This document shows, one piece after another, positions 1 to 5,377 of a stretch of DNA of 6,030 nucleotides (positions within the stretch are counted from its first letter, which is position 1; each line of letters opens with the position of its first letter). Source of the DNA: an uncultured Clostridia bacterium (GTDB lineage Bacteria > Bacillota > Clostridia > Christensenellales > Aristaeellaceae); assembly GCA_946042585.1 (NCBI GenBank), contig CAMGDO010000064.1, positions 1 to 6,030 of the forward strand, given 5' to 3'. The position numbers were made by a program, and so were the translations under genes. A model generated the notes under the pieces. The model had not been told where the DNA came from, ran no database searches, and saw only the letters and a program-made list of their open reading frames with translations.

Positions 1-1009
1 ACTTGATGGTGCGGACCATCTGGCTGGTGTAGGAGTTCTCGTTGTCGTACCAGGACACGACCTGCACCTCGTAGGTGTCGTCGTCCAGCTTGGCAACCAT
101 GGTCTGGGTGGCATCAAACAGAGAGCCATAGGTCATGCCGATCACGTCGGTGGACACGATGGGCTCCTCGTTGTAGCCGTAGCTCTCGGAGGCGGCAGCC
201 TTCATGGCGGCGTTGATGGCATCCTTGGTCACGTCCTTGCCCTTGACAACAGCCACCAGGATGGTGGTGGAGCCAGTGCAGACGGGCACGCGCTGGGCGG
301 AGCCGATCAGCTTGCCGTTCAGCTCGGGGATGACCAGGCCGATAGCCTTGGCAGCGCCGGTGGAGTTGGGAACGATGTTCTGCGCGCCAGCGCGGGCACG
401 GCGCAGGTCGCCCTTGCGATGCGGGCCGTCCAGGATCATCTGGTCGCCGGTGTAGGCGTGCACGGTGATCATGATACCGGTCTGAACCGGGAAAGCGTCG
501 TTGAGCGCCTTGGCCATGGGAGCCAGGCAGTTGGTGGTGCAGGACGCGGCGGAAATGATGGTGTCATCCTTGGTCAGGGTCTTCTCGTTGACGGAGTAGA
601 CGATGGTGGGCAGGTCGTTGCCAGCGGGGGCAGAGATGACGACCTTCTTGGCGCCGGCGTTGATGTGCGCCATGGCCTTTTCCTTCTTGGTGTAGAAGCC
701 GGTGCACTCCAGCACAACGTCCACATCCAGCTTGCCCCAGGGGCAGTTGGCGGCGTCCTTCTCGGCATACACGGGAATTTCCACGCCGTCCACAATGATG
801 GCGCTCTCGGTGGCGGACACAGTGTGCTTGTCCTCACCGATCTTGCCGCAGTAGGGGCCCTGCGCGGAATCATACTTCAGCAGATGCGCCAGCATGGCGG
901 GGCTGGTCAGGTCATTGATGGCAACGATTTCGTAGCCCTCGGCACCGAACATCTGACGGAAGGCAAGACGGCCGATGCGGCCAAAACCGTTGATAGCAAC
1001 TTTCACCAT
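1..1009 (-). CDS. gap: Glyceraldehyde-3-phosphate dehydrogenase (3' end cut by window edge)
   Basis: Cytosolic glycolytic enzyme that oxidises and phosphorylates glyceraldehyde-3-phosphate to 1,3-bisphosphoglycerate using NAD+. The minus-strand reading frame starts at the ATG at 1009-1007 and stays open to the window edge (336 codons). The N-terminal Rossmann motif INGFGRIGR is at residues 6-14. Asp33 in the AINDL motif sits where NAD-specific GAPDHs carry Asp. The active-site motif SCTTNC is at 156-161, with nucleophile Cys157 and catalytic base His184 in TVHAYT. An S-loop region ([19 protein letters not shown]) follows. The visible end, [17 protein letters not shown], is the classic GAPDH C-terminus, so only a few residues are missing. 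The start is fixed by a very strong ribosome binding site and a near-consensus promoter upstream. No other glycolytic gene is visible; pgk or similar could lie beyond the left edge. Family assignment is essentially certain. Confidence 0.98.
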   Translation of the reverse strand, partial: MVKVAINGFGRIGRLAFRQMFGAEGYEIVAINDLTSPAMLAHLLKYDSAQGPYCGKIGEDKHTVSATESAIIVDGVEIPVYAEKDAANCPWGKLDVDVVLECTGFYTKKEKAMAHINAGAKKVVISAPAGNDLPTIVYSVNEKTLTKDDTIISAASCTTNCLAPMAKALNDAFPVQTGIMITVHAYTGDQMILDGPHRKGDLRRARAGAQNIVPNSTGAAKAIGLVIPELNGKLIGSAQRVPVCTGSTTILVAVVKGKDVTKDAINAAMKAAASESYGYNEEPIVSTDVIGMTYGSLFDATQTMVAKLDDDTYEVQVVSWYDNENSYTSQMVRTIK

Positions 1010-1016
1010 GGGAATA

Positions 1017-1024
1017 ACCTCCTT
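1017..1024 (-). promoter_or_regulatory. Ribosome binding site of gap
   Basis: On the minus strand AAGGAGGT is an uninterrupted anti-16S match, seven bases before the gap ATG. It decides the start codon and fits a highly expressed gene. Confidence 0.93.
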
Positions 1025-1060
1025 CATATCTAAGCGGATGGCTCATGCCATACCACATTT

Positions 1061-1089
1061 ATTATACTCAATTCAGTCGCATTTGGCAA
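1061..1089 (-). promoter_or_regulatory. Sigma-A type promoter of gap
   Basis: On the minus strand the -35 element TTGCCA (1089-1084) and a perfect -10 TATAAT (1066-1061) are separated by exactly 17 bases. This predicts a transcript start near 1054 and a leader of about 45 bases. It begins only about 18 bases beyond the stop codon of the decayed MBL copy. I see no terminator hairpin between them, so read-through from upstream is also possible. Confidence 0.85.
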
Positions 1090-1107
1090 TACATATATCA
1101 AATAATT

Positions 1108-1480
1108 CTATACATTCAGGAACGATTCCACGCGCACTTCTCCGTCCTCCAGCGTGGCAATCACGCTGCCCTGTTCCAGATCCACCCATTTCACGTTAAA
1201 GGGTGCCATCGCTTTGCCGCCCTCCACAGCGCCTCCGCATTGCGCTTGACCCTGTGATGCGGATATTTCACCACATCGCTGCGCAGCGTTTCGCCATAGA
1301 TGGCGATCGTCTCATCCATGGCCTCGTCCGCACGCGAGTCAATCATCTTCATCGCGTCGCCCGTGAGCCGCCCGCATCCCGGCGCAGAATCACCATCGCG
1401 TCCGATTTCTCCCTGTCCTGACGCGATAGAAACACGCATTGCATTTGCTGTTTTCCCGTAAGATGGGCGTTCACTGCCTC
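1108..1480 (-). pseudogene. Decayed tandem copy of the adjacent MBL-fold hydrolase gene
   Basis: No intact gene lies here, but three pieces in three minus-strand frames align in order with the intact neighbour. Block 1 (about 1474-1388) reads VNAHLTG...MQCVFLSR...EKSDA, matching VNSLVTG...MRCVFLER...KKSDA at residues 51-76 of the neighbour. Block 2 (about 1359-1250) reads GDAMKM...YGETLRSDVVKYPHH, matching GDVMKK...YGEALRSDVVKFPHH at residues 279-314, about 20 of 36 positions identical by eye. Block 3 (about 1233-1108) reads NVKWVDLEQGSV and ends at a TAG, matching NVTWYDIESGSV near the C-terminus. Roughly 200 residues, including the HxHxDH metal site, are missing between blocks 1 and 2, and about 25 between blocks 2 and 3. 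The Tat signal part is absent. Homology starts within a few bases of the neighbour's stop codon. With the metal site lost and frames broken, it cannot encode a working hydrolase. The divergence suggests an old duplication. Confidence 0.82.
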
Positions 1481-2633
1481 ACGCATGGTCAGAAAGAAGC
1501 GCGATTCCCTCTTCCGTCAGCGCATATACCACGCTGCCGCTCTCTATGTCATACCAGGTCACATTCATGGCGCTGAGCAAGGCTCCTATCTTCTCCGCCG
1601 CGCCGTTGCCCGTCAGAACGCAGGCGGCCATTTCATCGTTTGTCATCAGGCTGTCACGCACCGGTCTGCACGCCTTGTCGCGCGAAAGCCCGTGATGGGG
1701 AAACTTGACCACATCCGACCGCAGCGCCTCGCCGTATTCCTGCACAAACAGATCCAGCGCCTCGGCATTGCCCGCTTCCAGCTTCTTCATCACATCGCCC
1801 GTGAAGAGGATGCTGTGCCCCGCAAAGGAAAAGCGCATCCACAGACAGTTGGCATTGAGCACCGCGACGGGCGTATCCGTGCGCCGTTTGGCGGCGTTGC
1901 CCGCGTAATAGAGCTTGCCCACCTTCTCGGCATACTCGCTCGTGCCCCAGTCCACAGGCGAAGCATACAGCGTCAGTTCGCCCACATTCAGCGGCACCGC
2001 CCGCACATCGCCAAATTCCACCACATGCGTTTCTGCCTGCGGCTGGTATTTTTCCAGCGCGCTGAGCACGCTCGGGCGGTTGTCCAGATCGGAATTATTG
2101 CCATTCTCATATACGCCGCTCTGATCCAGCGCCGTGGCGGCGGGCATATAGACGGCGTTGATGCGCAGATACCTGCTGGCAATGAGCCCCGAGCTCAGTT
2201 CGCGCACATGGTCGGAATGAAAGTGCGAAATCAGCAGCGTCACATCCAGCTTGTAGCTGTCGTTCTTGTGCTCACTCTGCAGCCCTGCCTTTGTCAGAAT
2301 CTCCTTGCGCAGGTTGAGCAGCTCCAGCAGCGCCTTGCCCGTGGCCAGACCGCCGTCAATCAGATACAGCTCCATGCCGTTTTCATCCGTCGTTGTCACA
2401 TAGAACGCATCCGACTTTTTGGTGCTCAGCCGCTCCAGAAACACGCAGCGCATCTCCGGCGCGCCTGTCACCAGAGAATTGACCGATATCATCCCGCTTT
2501 CCGCCTGCGCCCGGGACGCGCTCACCGCCGCGCCGCTGCCCCAGAAGGCCAGCGCCGCCAGGCTTTTGCCTGTCAGAGATACAAACTGCCGCCGTGTCAG
2601 GCGCTTTTCCATCCATTTATCCATGTTATCCAT
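1479..2633 (-). CDS. Tat-exported metallo-beta-lactamase-fold hydrolase
   Basis: A predicted 384-residue exported metal-dependent hydrolase; the substrate cannot be read from sequence. The N-terminus carries a twin-arginine signal peptide: TRRQFVSLTG at residues 13-22, then a hydrophobic stretch (about 24-39) and an AQA/E cleavage site near residue 44. The MBL fold is shown by HFHSDH at 137-142 (HxHxDH), an LIDGG strand end at 91-95, the FTGD metal aspartate at 280 and KFPHHG at 310-315. The last motif resembles the PHHG of ComEC/Rec2-type MBL domains, but no membrane competence domain is present. I chose the ATG at 2633 rather than an in-frame ATG 27 codons upstream, because AAAGGA lies just before it, the Tat motif is then correctly placed, and the longer form would begin upstream of the predicted promoter. 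It is followed directly by its own decayed copy and is divergent from the MATE gene. It could be a secreted nuclease, phosphodiesterase or lactonase-like enzyme; this is not resolved. Confidence 0.9.
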   Translation of the reverse strand: MDNMDKWMEKRLTRRQFVSLTGKSLAALAFWGSGAAVSASRAQAESGMISVNSLVTGAPEMRCVFLERLSTKKSDAFYVTTTDENGMELYLIDGGLATGKALLELLNLRKEILTKAGLQSEHKNDSYKLDVTLLISHFHSDHVRELSSGLIASRYLRINAVYMPAATALDQSGVYENGNNSDLDNRPSVLSALEKYQPQAETHVVEFGDVRAVPLNVGELTLYASPVDWGTSEYAEKVGKLYYAGNAAKRRTDTPVAVLNANCLWMRFSFAGHSILFTGDVMKKLEAGNAEALDLFVQEYGEALRSDVVKFPHHGLSRDKACRPVRDSLMTNDEMAACVLTGNGAAEKIGALLSAMNVTWYDIESGSVVYALTEEGIALLSDHA

Positions 2634-2640
2634 GCTTATT

Positions 2641-2647
2641 TTCCTTT
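2641..2647 (-). promoter_or_regulatory. Ribosome binding site of the MBL hydrolase
   Basis: Minus-strand AAAGGAA lies about seven bases before the ATG at 2633. It supports this start, which puts the twin-arginine motif at residues 14-15. Confidence 0.75.
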
Positions 2648-2679
2648 CTTGCGTCCGCCCGGAAATCTTGCTTATCCTA

Positions 2680-2708
2680 ATTATGACAGAAATGCCGCCG
2701 TTTGGCAA
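2680..2708 (-). promoter_or_regulatory. Promoter of the MBL hydrolase (extended -10)
   Basis: On the minus strand the -35 TTGCCA (2708-2703) and the -10 CATAAT (2685-2680) are 17 bases apart, and TGT just before the -10 gives an extended -10. The transcript would start near 2673, with a leader of about 40 bases. The -35 is identical to that of gap. A 12-base palindrome abuts the -35 on its upstream side (2709-2720). Confidence 0.75.
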
Positions 2709-2720
2709 GCGCATATGCGC
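2709..2720. repeat. 12-base perfect palindrome GCGCATATGCGC
   Basis: Fully self-complementary site lying immediately upstream of the MBL -35 element in the divergent region. It could be an operator or activator site for either gene; it could also be chance in GC-rich DNA. No known regulator is assigned. Confidence 0.4.
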
Positions 2721-2743
2721 CGCTTTTTGCAGATTCTCTGTCT

Positions 2744-2771
2744 ATGAAAAACTGCCCGCAGGTGGTATACT
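2744..2771 (+). promoter_or_regulatory. Promoter of the MATE gene (extended -10)
   Basis: The -10 TATACT (2766-2771) is preceded by TGG, giving an extended -10 motif that tolerates a weak -35. The best -35 is ATGAAA (2744-2749), 16 bases upstream. A transcript start near 2778 would exclude in-frame ATG codons at 2702 and 2744 and support translation from 2807. Confidence 0.65.
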
Positions 2772-2785
2772 ATACCTTGTATACA
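2764..2785. promoter_or_regulatory. Candidate operator: two palindromes over the MATE promoter
   Basis: GGTATACTATACC (2764-2776) is a perfect inverted repeat around a single central C and covers the -10 element. TGTATACA (2778-2785), an 8-base perfect palindrome, follows over the predicted transcript start. Repressor binding here would block the promoter. The GTnTAnTAnAC-like pattern resembles sites described for YtrA-type GntR regulators; that link is inference, and no regulator gene is in the window. Confidence 0.5.
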
Positions 2786-2806
2786 CAGGAAAGCTGGGAT
2801 TTTTTG

Positions 2807-4144
2807 ATGTTTACCCCTAAGCAGCTCTGGGGACTGTTGATTCCCCTGATGCTGGAACAGCTGCTGTCTGCGCTGATGGGCATTGCCGACACCATGATGG
2901 TGAGCAATGTGGGCTCCTCCGCCATCGCCGCCGTATCGCTGGTGGACTCGGTGAACGTGCTGATGATTCAGCTGTTCTCCGCCATGGCCACGGGCGGCTC
3001 CATTGTCTGTTCGCAGTATATCGGCCGCCGCGAAATCCGCGAGGCCACCGACACGGGCAAGCAGCTTCTGCTCGCCGTTTTCTCCGTTTCCGCCTTCATC
3101 GCGCTGATCTGCATCACGCTGCGCCAGCCGCTGCTGCGGCTGATTTTCGGGCAGGTAGAGCAGGATGTCATGCGCAACGCGCTGATCTACATGCTCGTCA
3201 CTTCGCTCTCCTTCCCGTTCCTGGCGCTGTACAACGCGGGCGCTGCGCTCTTTCGGGCCTGCGGCAATTCCCGCCTGCCCATGACCGTGTCGGTGCTGTG
3301 CAATCTGGTGAACGTGGCGGGCAACGCCCTGCTGATTTTCGGCTTTCGTCTGGGCGTGCTGGGCGCTGCCATTCCCACGCTCGTGTCGCGCGTGCTGTGC
3401 GCCGTGATGATCCTCTGGCAGCTGCGCAAGCCGCACCAGACCATCATCATCCGCGATTATCTGCACATCCGCCCCAATCTGCGCCGCATCGGCAGCATCC
3501 TGCGGCTGGGCATTCCCACCGGCGTTGAAAACAGCATGTTCCAGTTTGGCAAGCTCATGATTCAGTCGTCCGTATCCACGCTGGGCACCACCGCCATTGC
3601 TGCGCAGGCCATGGCAGCCACGCTGGAGGGGCTGGCCAGCAACGCGCCCATCGGCATCGGTCTGGGCATGATGACGGTGGTGGGGCAGTGCATGGGCGCG
3701 GGACGCGTGGAAGAAGCCAAACGGTATATCCGCAAGATCACCGGCTATGGCTGGATTGCCATCCTCTTCTCCTGCGCCGCCATTGGTCTGCTGGTGCGTC
3801 CCATCACCATTCTGGGCGGCATGGAGCCCCAGGCGGCCGAAATGTGCGTGGGCATGGTGTATCTGATCTGCCTGTACAAGCCCATCGCCTGGACGCTCGC
3901 CTTCCTGCCGGGCTATGGCATGCGCGCCGCGGGCGACGTGCGCTTCTCCATGCTTCTGTCCTCCTCCACCATGTGGGTCTGCCGCGTGATGATCACCGTG
4001 ATTCTGATCCGCGTATTCGGCTTTGGTCCCGTCGCCGTATGGATTGGCATGTTCAGCGACTGGACGCTGCGCGCCATCGCCTACACGCTGCGCTACCGCA
4101 GCGGCAAATGGGCAGAGCACCGCGTGCTCCAGCCCAGTCGGTAA
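2807..4144 (+). CDS. MATE-family multidrug/cation efflux transporter
   Basis: A 445-residue inner-membrane antiporter of the MATE family (about 12 helices), expected to export drugs or toxic cations in exchange for Na+ or H+. The sequence is almost wholly hydrophobic helices. Its two halves show the family's internal repeat: LLIPLMLEQLLSALMGIADT near residue 10 and LRLGIPTGVENSMFQFGKLM near residue 230, each followed by a small-residue helix with SAIAAVSL or TAIAAQAM. Length is typical and all helices seem present. I chose ATG 2807 because the MATE domain starts at once and the promoter evidence places transcription after 2770. The ribosome binding site is weak: GGGA seven bases upstream, or AGGAAAG at a long 13-base spacing. 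In-frame ATGs at 2744 and 2702 would add non-conserved residues. The gene is divergent from the MBL hydrolase and ends at a strong hairpin terminator. Substrate unknown. Confidence 0.93.
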   Translation: MFTPKQLWGLLIPLMLEQLLSALMGIADTMMVSNVGSSAIAAVSLVDSVNVLMIQLFSAMATGGSIVCSQYIGRREIREATDTGKQLLLAVFSVSAFIALICITLRQPLLRLIFGQVEQDVMRNALIYMLVTSLSFPFLALYNAGAALFRACGNSRLPMTVSVLCNLVNVAGNALLIFGFRLGVLGAAIPTLVSRVLCAVMILWQLRKPHQTIIIRDYLHIRPNLRRIGSILRLGIPTGVENSMFQFGKLMIQSSVSTLGTTAIAAQAMAATLEGLASNAPIGIGLGMMTVVGQCMGAGRVEEAKRYIRKITGYGWIAILFSCAAIGLLVRPITILGGMEPQAAEMCVGMVYLICLYKPIAWTLAFLPGYGMRAAGDVRFSMLLSSSTMWVCRVMITVILIRVFGFGPVAVWIGMFSDWTLRAIAYTLRYRSGKWAEHRVLQPSR

Positions 4145-4151
4145 TCACCTG

Positions 4152-4191
4152 AAAAGCCCGCCGGGAAAGCGCTTTCCCCGGCGGGTTTTTT
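4152..4191. terminator. Rho-independent terminator between convergent MATE and amidase genes
   Basis: CCCGCCGG pairs with CCGGCGGG, and the inner GAAAGCGCTTTC is self-complementary with one bulged C. Six T residues follow on the plus strand, giving a strong terminator for the MATE gene eight bases after its stop. The minus-strand side ends in four T residues beyond the stem, so it probably also terminates the convergent amidase gene. Confidence 0.9.
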
Positions 4192-4195
4192 GCTG

Positions 4196-4909
4196 CTATT
4201 TTCCCCGCAGGCGCGCATATTCGCACACACCCTCGCACACCGCCTGCGCCACCTGCTCCCGATAGGCGGCATCCAGCAGCTTGCTCTCCTCCTCCGCGTT
4301 TGACAGAAAGCCGCATTCCACCAGCACCGCCGGGATGGACAGATGCTCCAGAAGATAGTATTCGCCCGTATGCGCCTCGCGCTCCCGTCGCGGCTGCAGC
4401 CGGGCAATCATCGCCGCCTGCAGCGCGCCCGCCAGCAGGCGGCTGTCCTCCTGCCCCGCGCGATAGAATACCTGCGGCCCGCTCTCCGTCCGCGCGCGGT
4501 ATTCATTCATATGGATGGACAAAAACACATCCGCTGACGCCGCCGCATCCACCCGCGCCTGCAGATCACGCCGCTTGCGCAATTTGCCCGCCTCCGCCAG
4601 CTCCACGTCCTCCGTGCGCGTGAGCACGGTCTGCGCGCCCTCGCTGCGCAGCGCCTGCGCCGTGCGCAGCGCCACATCCAGGTTTATTTCCTTTTCCCAC
4701 ACGCCCGAATCCCGCGCCTGCGCGCCGCCGTCATAGCCGCCGTGCCCGGCATCCACGCAGATCACCCAGCCCTCAAGCGCGCCGGACGGCGTCTCTGTGG
4801 GCGTTATCAGCGCCGCGTTATCTGTTACAGACTGCCGCGAACTCATGATCCACAGCGTCAGAATTGTTACAAGCAGCGCCCCGATGCACAATACACCTTT
4901 TTTCCCCAT
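4196..4909 (-). CDS. cwlD: CwlD-like N-acetylmuramoyl-L-alanine amidase
   Basis: A 237-residue zinc amidase (Amidase_3 family) that cleaves the bond between N-acetylmuramic acid and L-alanine in peptidoglycan. CwlD acts in the developing spore, making stem-free muramic acid that becomes muramic-delta-lactam of the cortex. One N-terminal hydrophobic helix (residues 5-22) anchors it and a short linker follows. The catalytic domain shows VDAGHGGYDGGA (52-63, zinc His56), WEKEINL (71-77, zinc Glu72), SIHMN (131-135, zinc His133) and VLVECGFLSN (195-204, catalytic Glu198). Length and layout fit CwlD of Bacillus, which lacks the wall-binding repeats of large autolysins. Start at ATG 4909 is chosen because the signal anchor begins there and GG-rich AAGGTGGGG precedes it; an ATG 31 codons upstream lies in an AT-rich tract without a binding site. 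It could instead be a vegetative single-anchor amidase; no sporulation sigma promoter was clear. Confidence 0.85.
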   Translation of the reverse strand: MGKKGVLCIGALLVTILTLWIMSSRQSVTDNAALITPTETPSGALEGWVICVDAGHGGYDGGAQARDSGVWEKEINLDVALRTAQALRSEGAQTVLTRTEDVELAEAGKLRKRRDLQARVDAAASADVFLSIHMNEYRARTESGPQVFYRAGQEDSRLLAGALQAAMIARLQPRREREAHTGEYYLLEHLSIPAVLVECGFLSNAEEESKLLDAAYREQVAQAVCEGVCEYARLRGK

Positions 4910-4915
4910 ACTTAT

Positions 4916-4924
4916 CCCCACCTT
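4916..4924 (-). promoter_or_regulatory. Ribosome binding site of the amidase
   Basis: Minus-strand AAGGTGGGG ends six bases before the ATG at 4909 and supports that start over the in-frame ATG at 5002. The following GGGGATAAG also reads as a TTATCCCCA variant of a DnaA box on the plus strand (4912-4920), possibly by chance. Confidence 0.65.
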
Positions 4925-4986
4925 CTTCCCGGCATGATATGCGGCGGATGGCGGGTTTATGCATCTATATAAATATTTATACTGTT

Positions 4987-5038
4987 TATGCAGTATATTC
5001 ACCGTGTTTCCGGGCGTTTATTCCCATATATGCAGTAT
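4987..5038. repeat. Direct repeat TATGCAGTAT, two copies
   Basis: Copies at 4987-4996 and 5029-5038, 42 bases apart (four helical turns). A further TATGCAG at 5036-5042 and its inverse CTGCATA at 5053-5059 follow. They sit in the AT-rich tract between the amidase and the DnaA boxes. Function unknown. Confidence 0.6.
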
Positions 5039-5056
5039 GCAGTGCATGAAAGCTGC

Positions 5057-5251
5057 ATATCCACCGCGTCCGGGGAGATATCCACATTATCCACAGAGTT
5101 ATCCACCGATTTTTCTCTGAAAAACCCCGATTTTTCTCAGTTTTTATTTTTCGGTGTGGAAAAAAGCTGTGGAAAGCCGATTTTATCCACCATTTGGGTG
5201 CTCAGTTATCCACCGGGCTTGTCCACCGGTTTATCCTGTCAGTGGGGATAA
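5057..5251. other. DnaA-box cluster, oriC-like
   Basis: Sites resembling the DnaA box TTATCCACA: ATATCCACC 5057-5065, ATATCCACA 5078-5086, a perfect TTATCCACA 5087-5095, TTATCCACC 5099-5107, minus-strand TTTTCCACA 5155-5163, minus-strand CTTTCCACA 5168-5176, TTATCCACC 5183-5191, TTATCCACC 5206-5214, TTGTCCACC 5219-5227 and minus-strand TTATCCCCA 5243-5251. Such density in under 200 bases of non-coding DNA, on both strands and beside T-rich direct repeats, is the signature of a replication origin or a DnaA-titrating or regulatory cluster. Against oriC: no dnaA, dnaN, rpmH or other usual origin gene is in the window, and the ABC gene on the right would be transcribed towards the origin. The DnaA binding call is strong; the replication role is open. 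Confidence 0.8.
5106..5138. repeat. T-rich direct repeat CCGATTTTTCTC, two copies 21 bases apart
   Basis: Exact 12-base copies at 5106-5117 and 5127-5138, exactly two helical turns apart, followed by another T-rich run to about 5151. A partial third copy CCGATTTT is at 5177-5184. It is flanked by DnaA boxes on both sides, the position and composition expected for an unwinding element or single-strand DnaA binding repeats. Confidence 0.7.
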
Positions 5252-5330
5252 CCTGTTAAATTCCCGCGCATGAAAAATGCATAATATGTAATAATTGTCA
5301 CCATTTTTTCTGATTGCTGCATCTGCACGC

Positions 5331-5364
5331 AAAAAAATCGCCGCGCCCTGTTCGGACGCGGCGA
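5331..5364 (-). terminator. Rho-independent terminator of the ABC ATPase gene
   Basis: On the minus strand TCGCCGCGTC pairs with GGCGCGGCGA (10 base pairs, one G-U) around a 7-base loop, followed by seven T residues. It begins 13 bases after the stop codon at 5378 and isolates the DnaA-box region from transcription entering from the right. Confidence 0.92.
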
Positions 5365-5377
5365 CAATTTTCTATTC

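Larger units (their letters stand above)
4910..5330. other. Gene-free intergenic region, AT-rich tracts flanking a DnaA-box cluster
   Basis: About 420 bases without a credible gene between two minus-strand genes. Left part (about 4955-5050): very AT-rich, with TATGCAGTAT twice and the minus-strand -10-like hexamers TATACT and TATAAA, which may hold the amidase promoter, although I found no convincing -35 or sporulation sigma match. Middle (5057-5251): DnaA boxes on both strands. Right (about 5252-5320): AT-rich again, with a small GCAT/ATGC inverted repeat near 5269-5280. The region is much more AT-rich than the coding DNA on either side. Confidence 0.75.

Noticed and set aside
419..1033. Long plus-strand open frame (204 codons) opposite gap
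   Set aside because: It is the complement of a clearly conserved GAPDH frame; the product is low-complexity G/H/V-rich with no family match.
1191..1439. 82-codon minus-strand frame as a real small gene
   Set aside because: It is only the middle block of the decayed MBL copy; its first and last residues are out-of-frame readings of the flanking blocks.
1485..2747. 420-codon plus-strand open frame opposite the MBL gene
   Set aside because: Antisense shadow in GC-rich DNA; His/Arg/Ala-rich, no recognisable domain, while the minus strand carries all MBL motifs.
2681..4120. 479-codon minus-strand open frame opposite the MATE gene
   Set aside because: Antisense shadow, His/Gln/Gly-rich, no domain; the plus strand encodes a coherent 12-helix MATE protein.
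4152..4191. Hairpin as an insertion-sequence end or attenuator
   Set aside because: It sits between two convergent stop codons with a T tract, and no transposase or target duplication is seen; it is a plain terminator.
4988..5251. 87-codon plus-strand open frame in the intergenic region
   Set aside because: Its sequence is generated by the repeated TTATCCAC and T-rich motifs; no ribosome binding site and no family resemblance.
5057..5251. CRISPR array or iteron plasmid origin from the repeated TCCACC units
   Set aside because: Units are 9 bases, unevenly spaced and on both strands, with no constant-length spacers and no rep gene; DnaA boxes explain them better.
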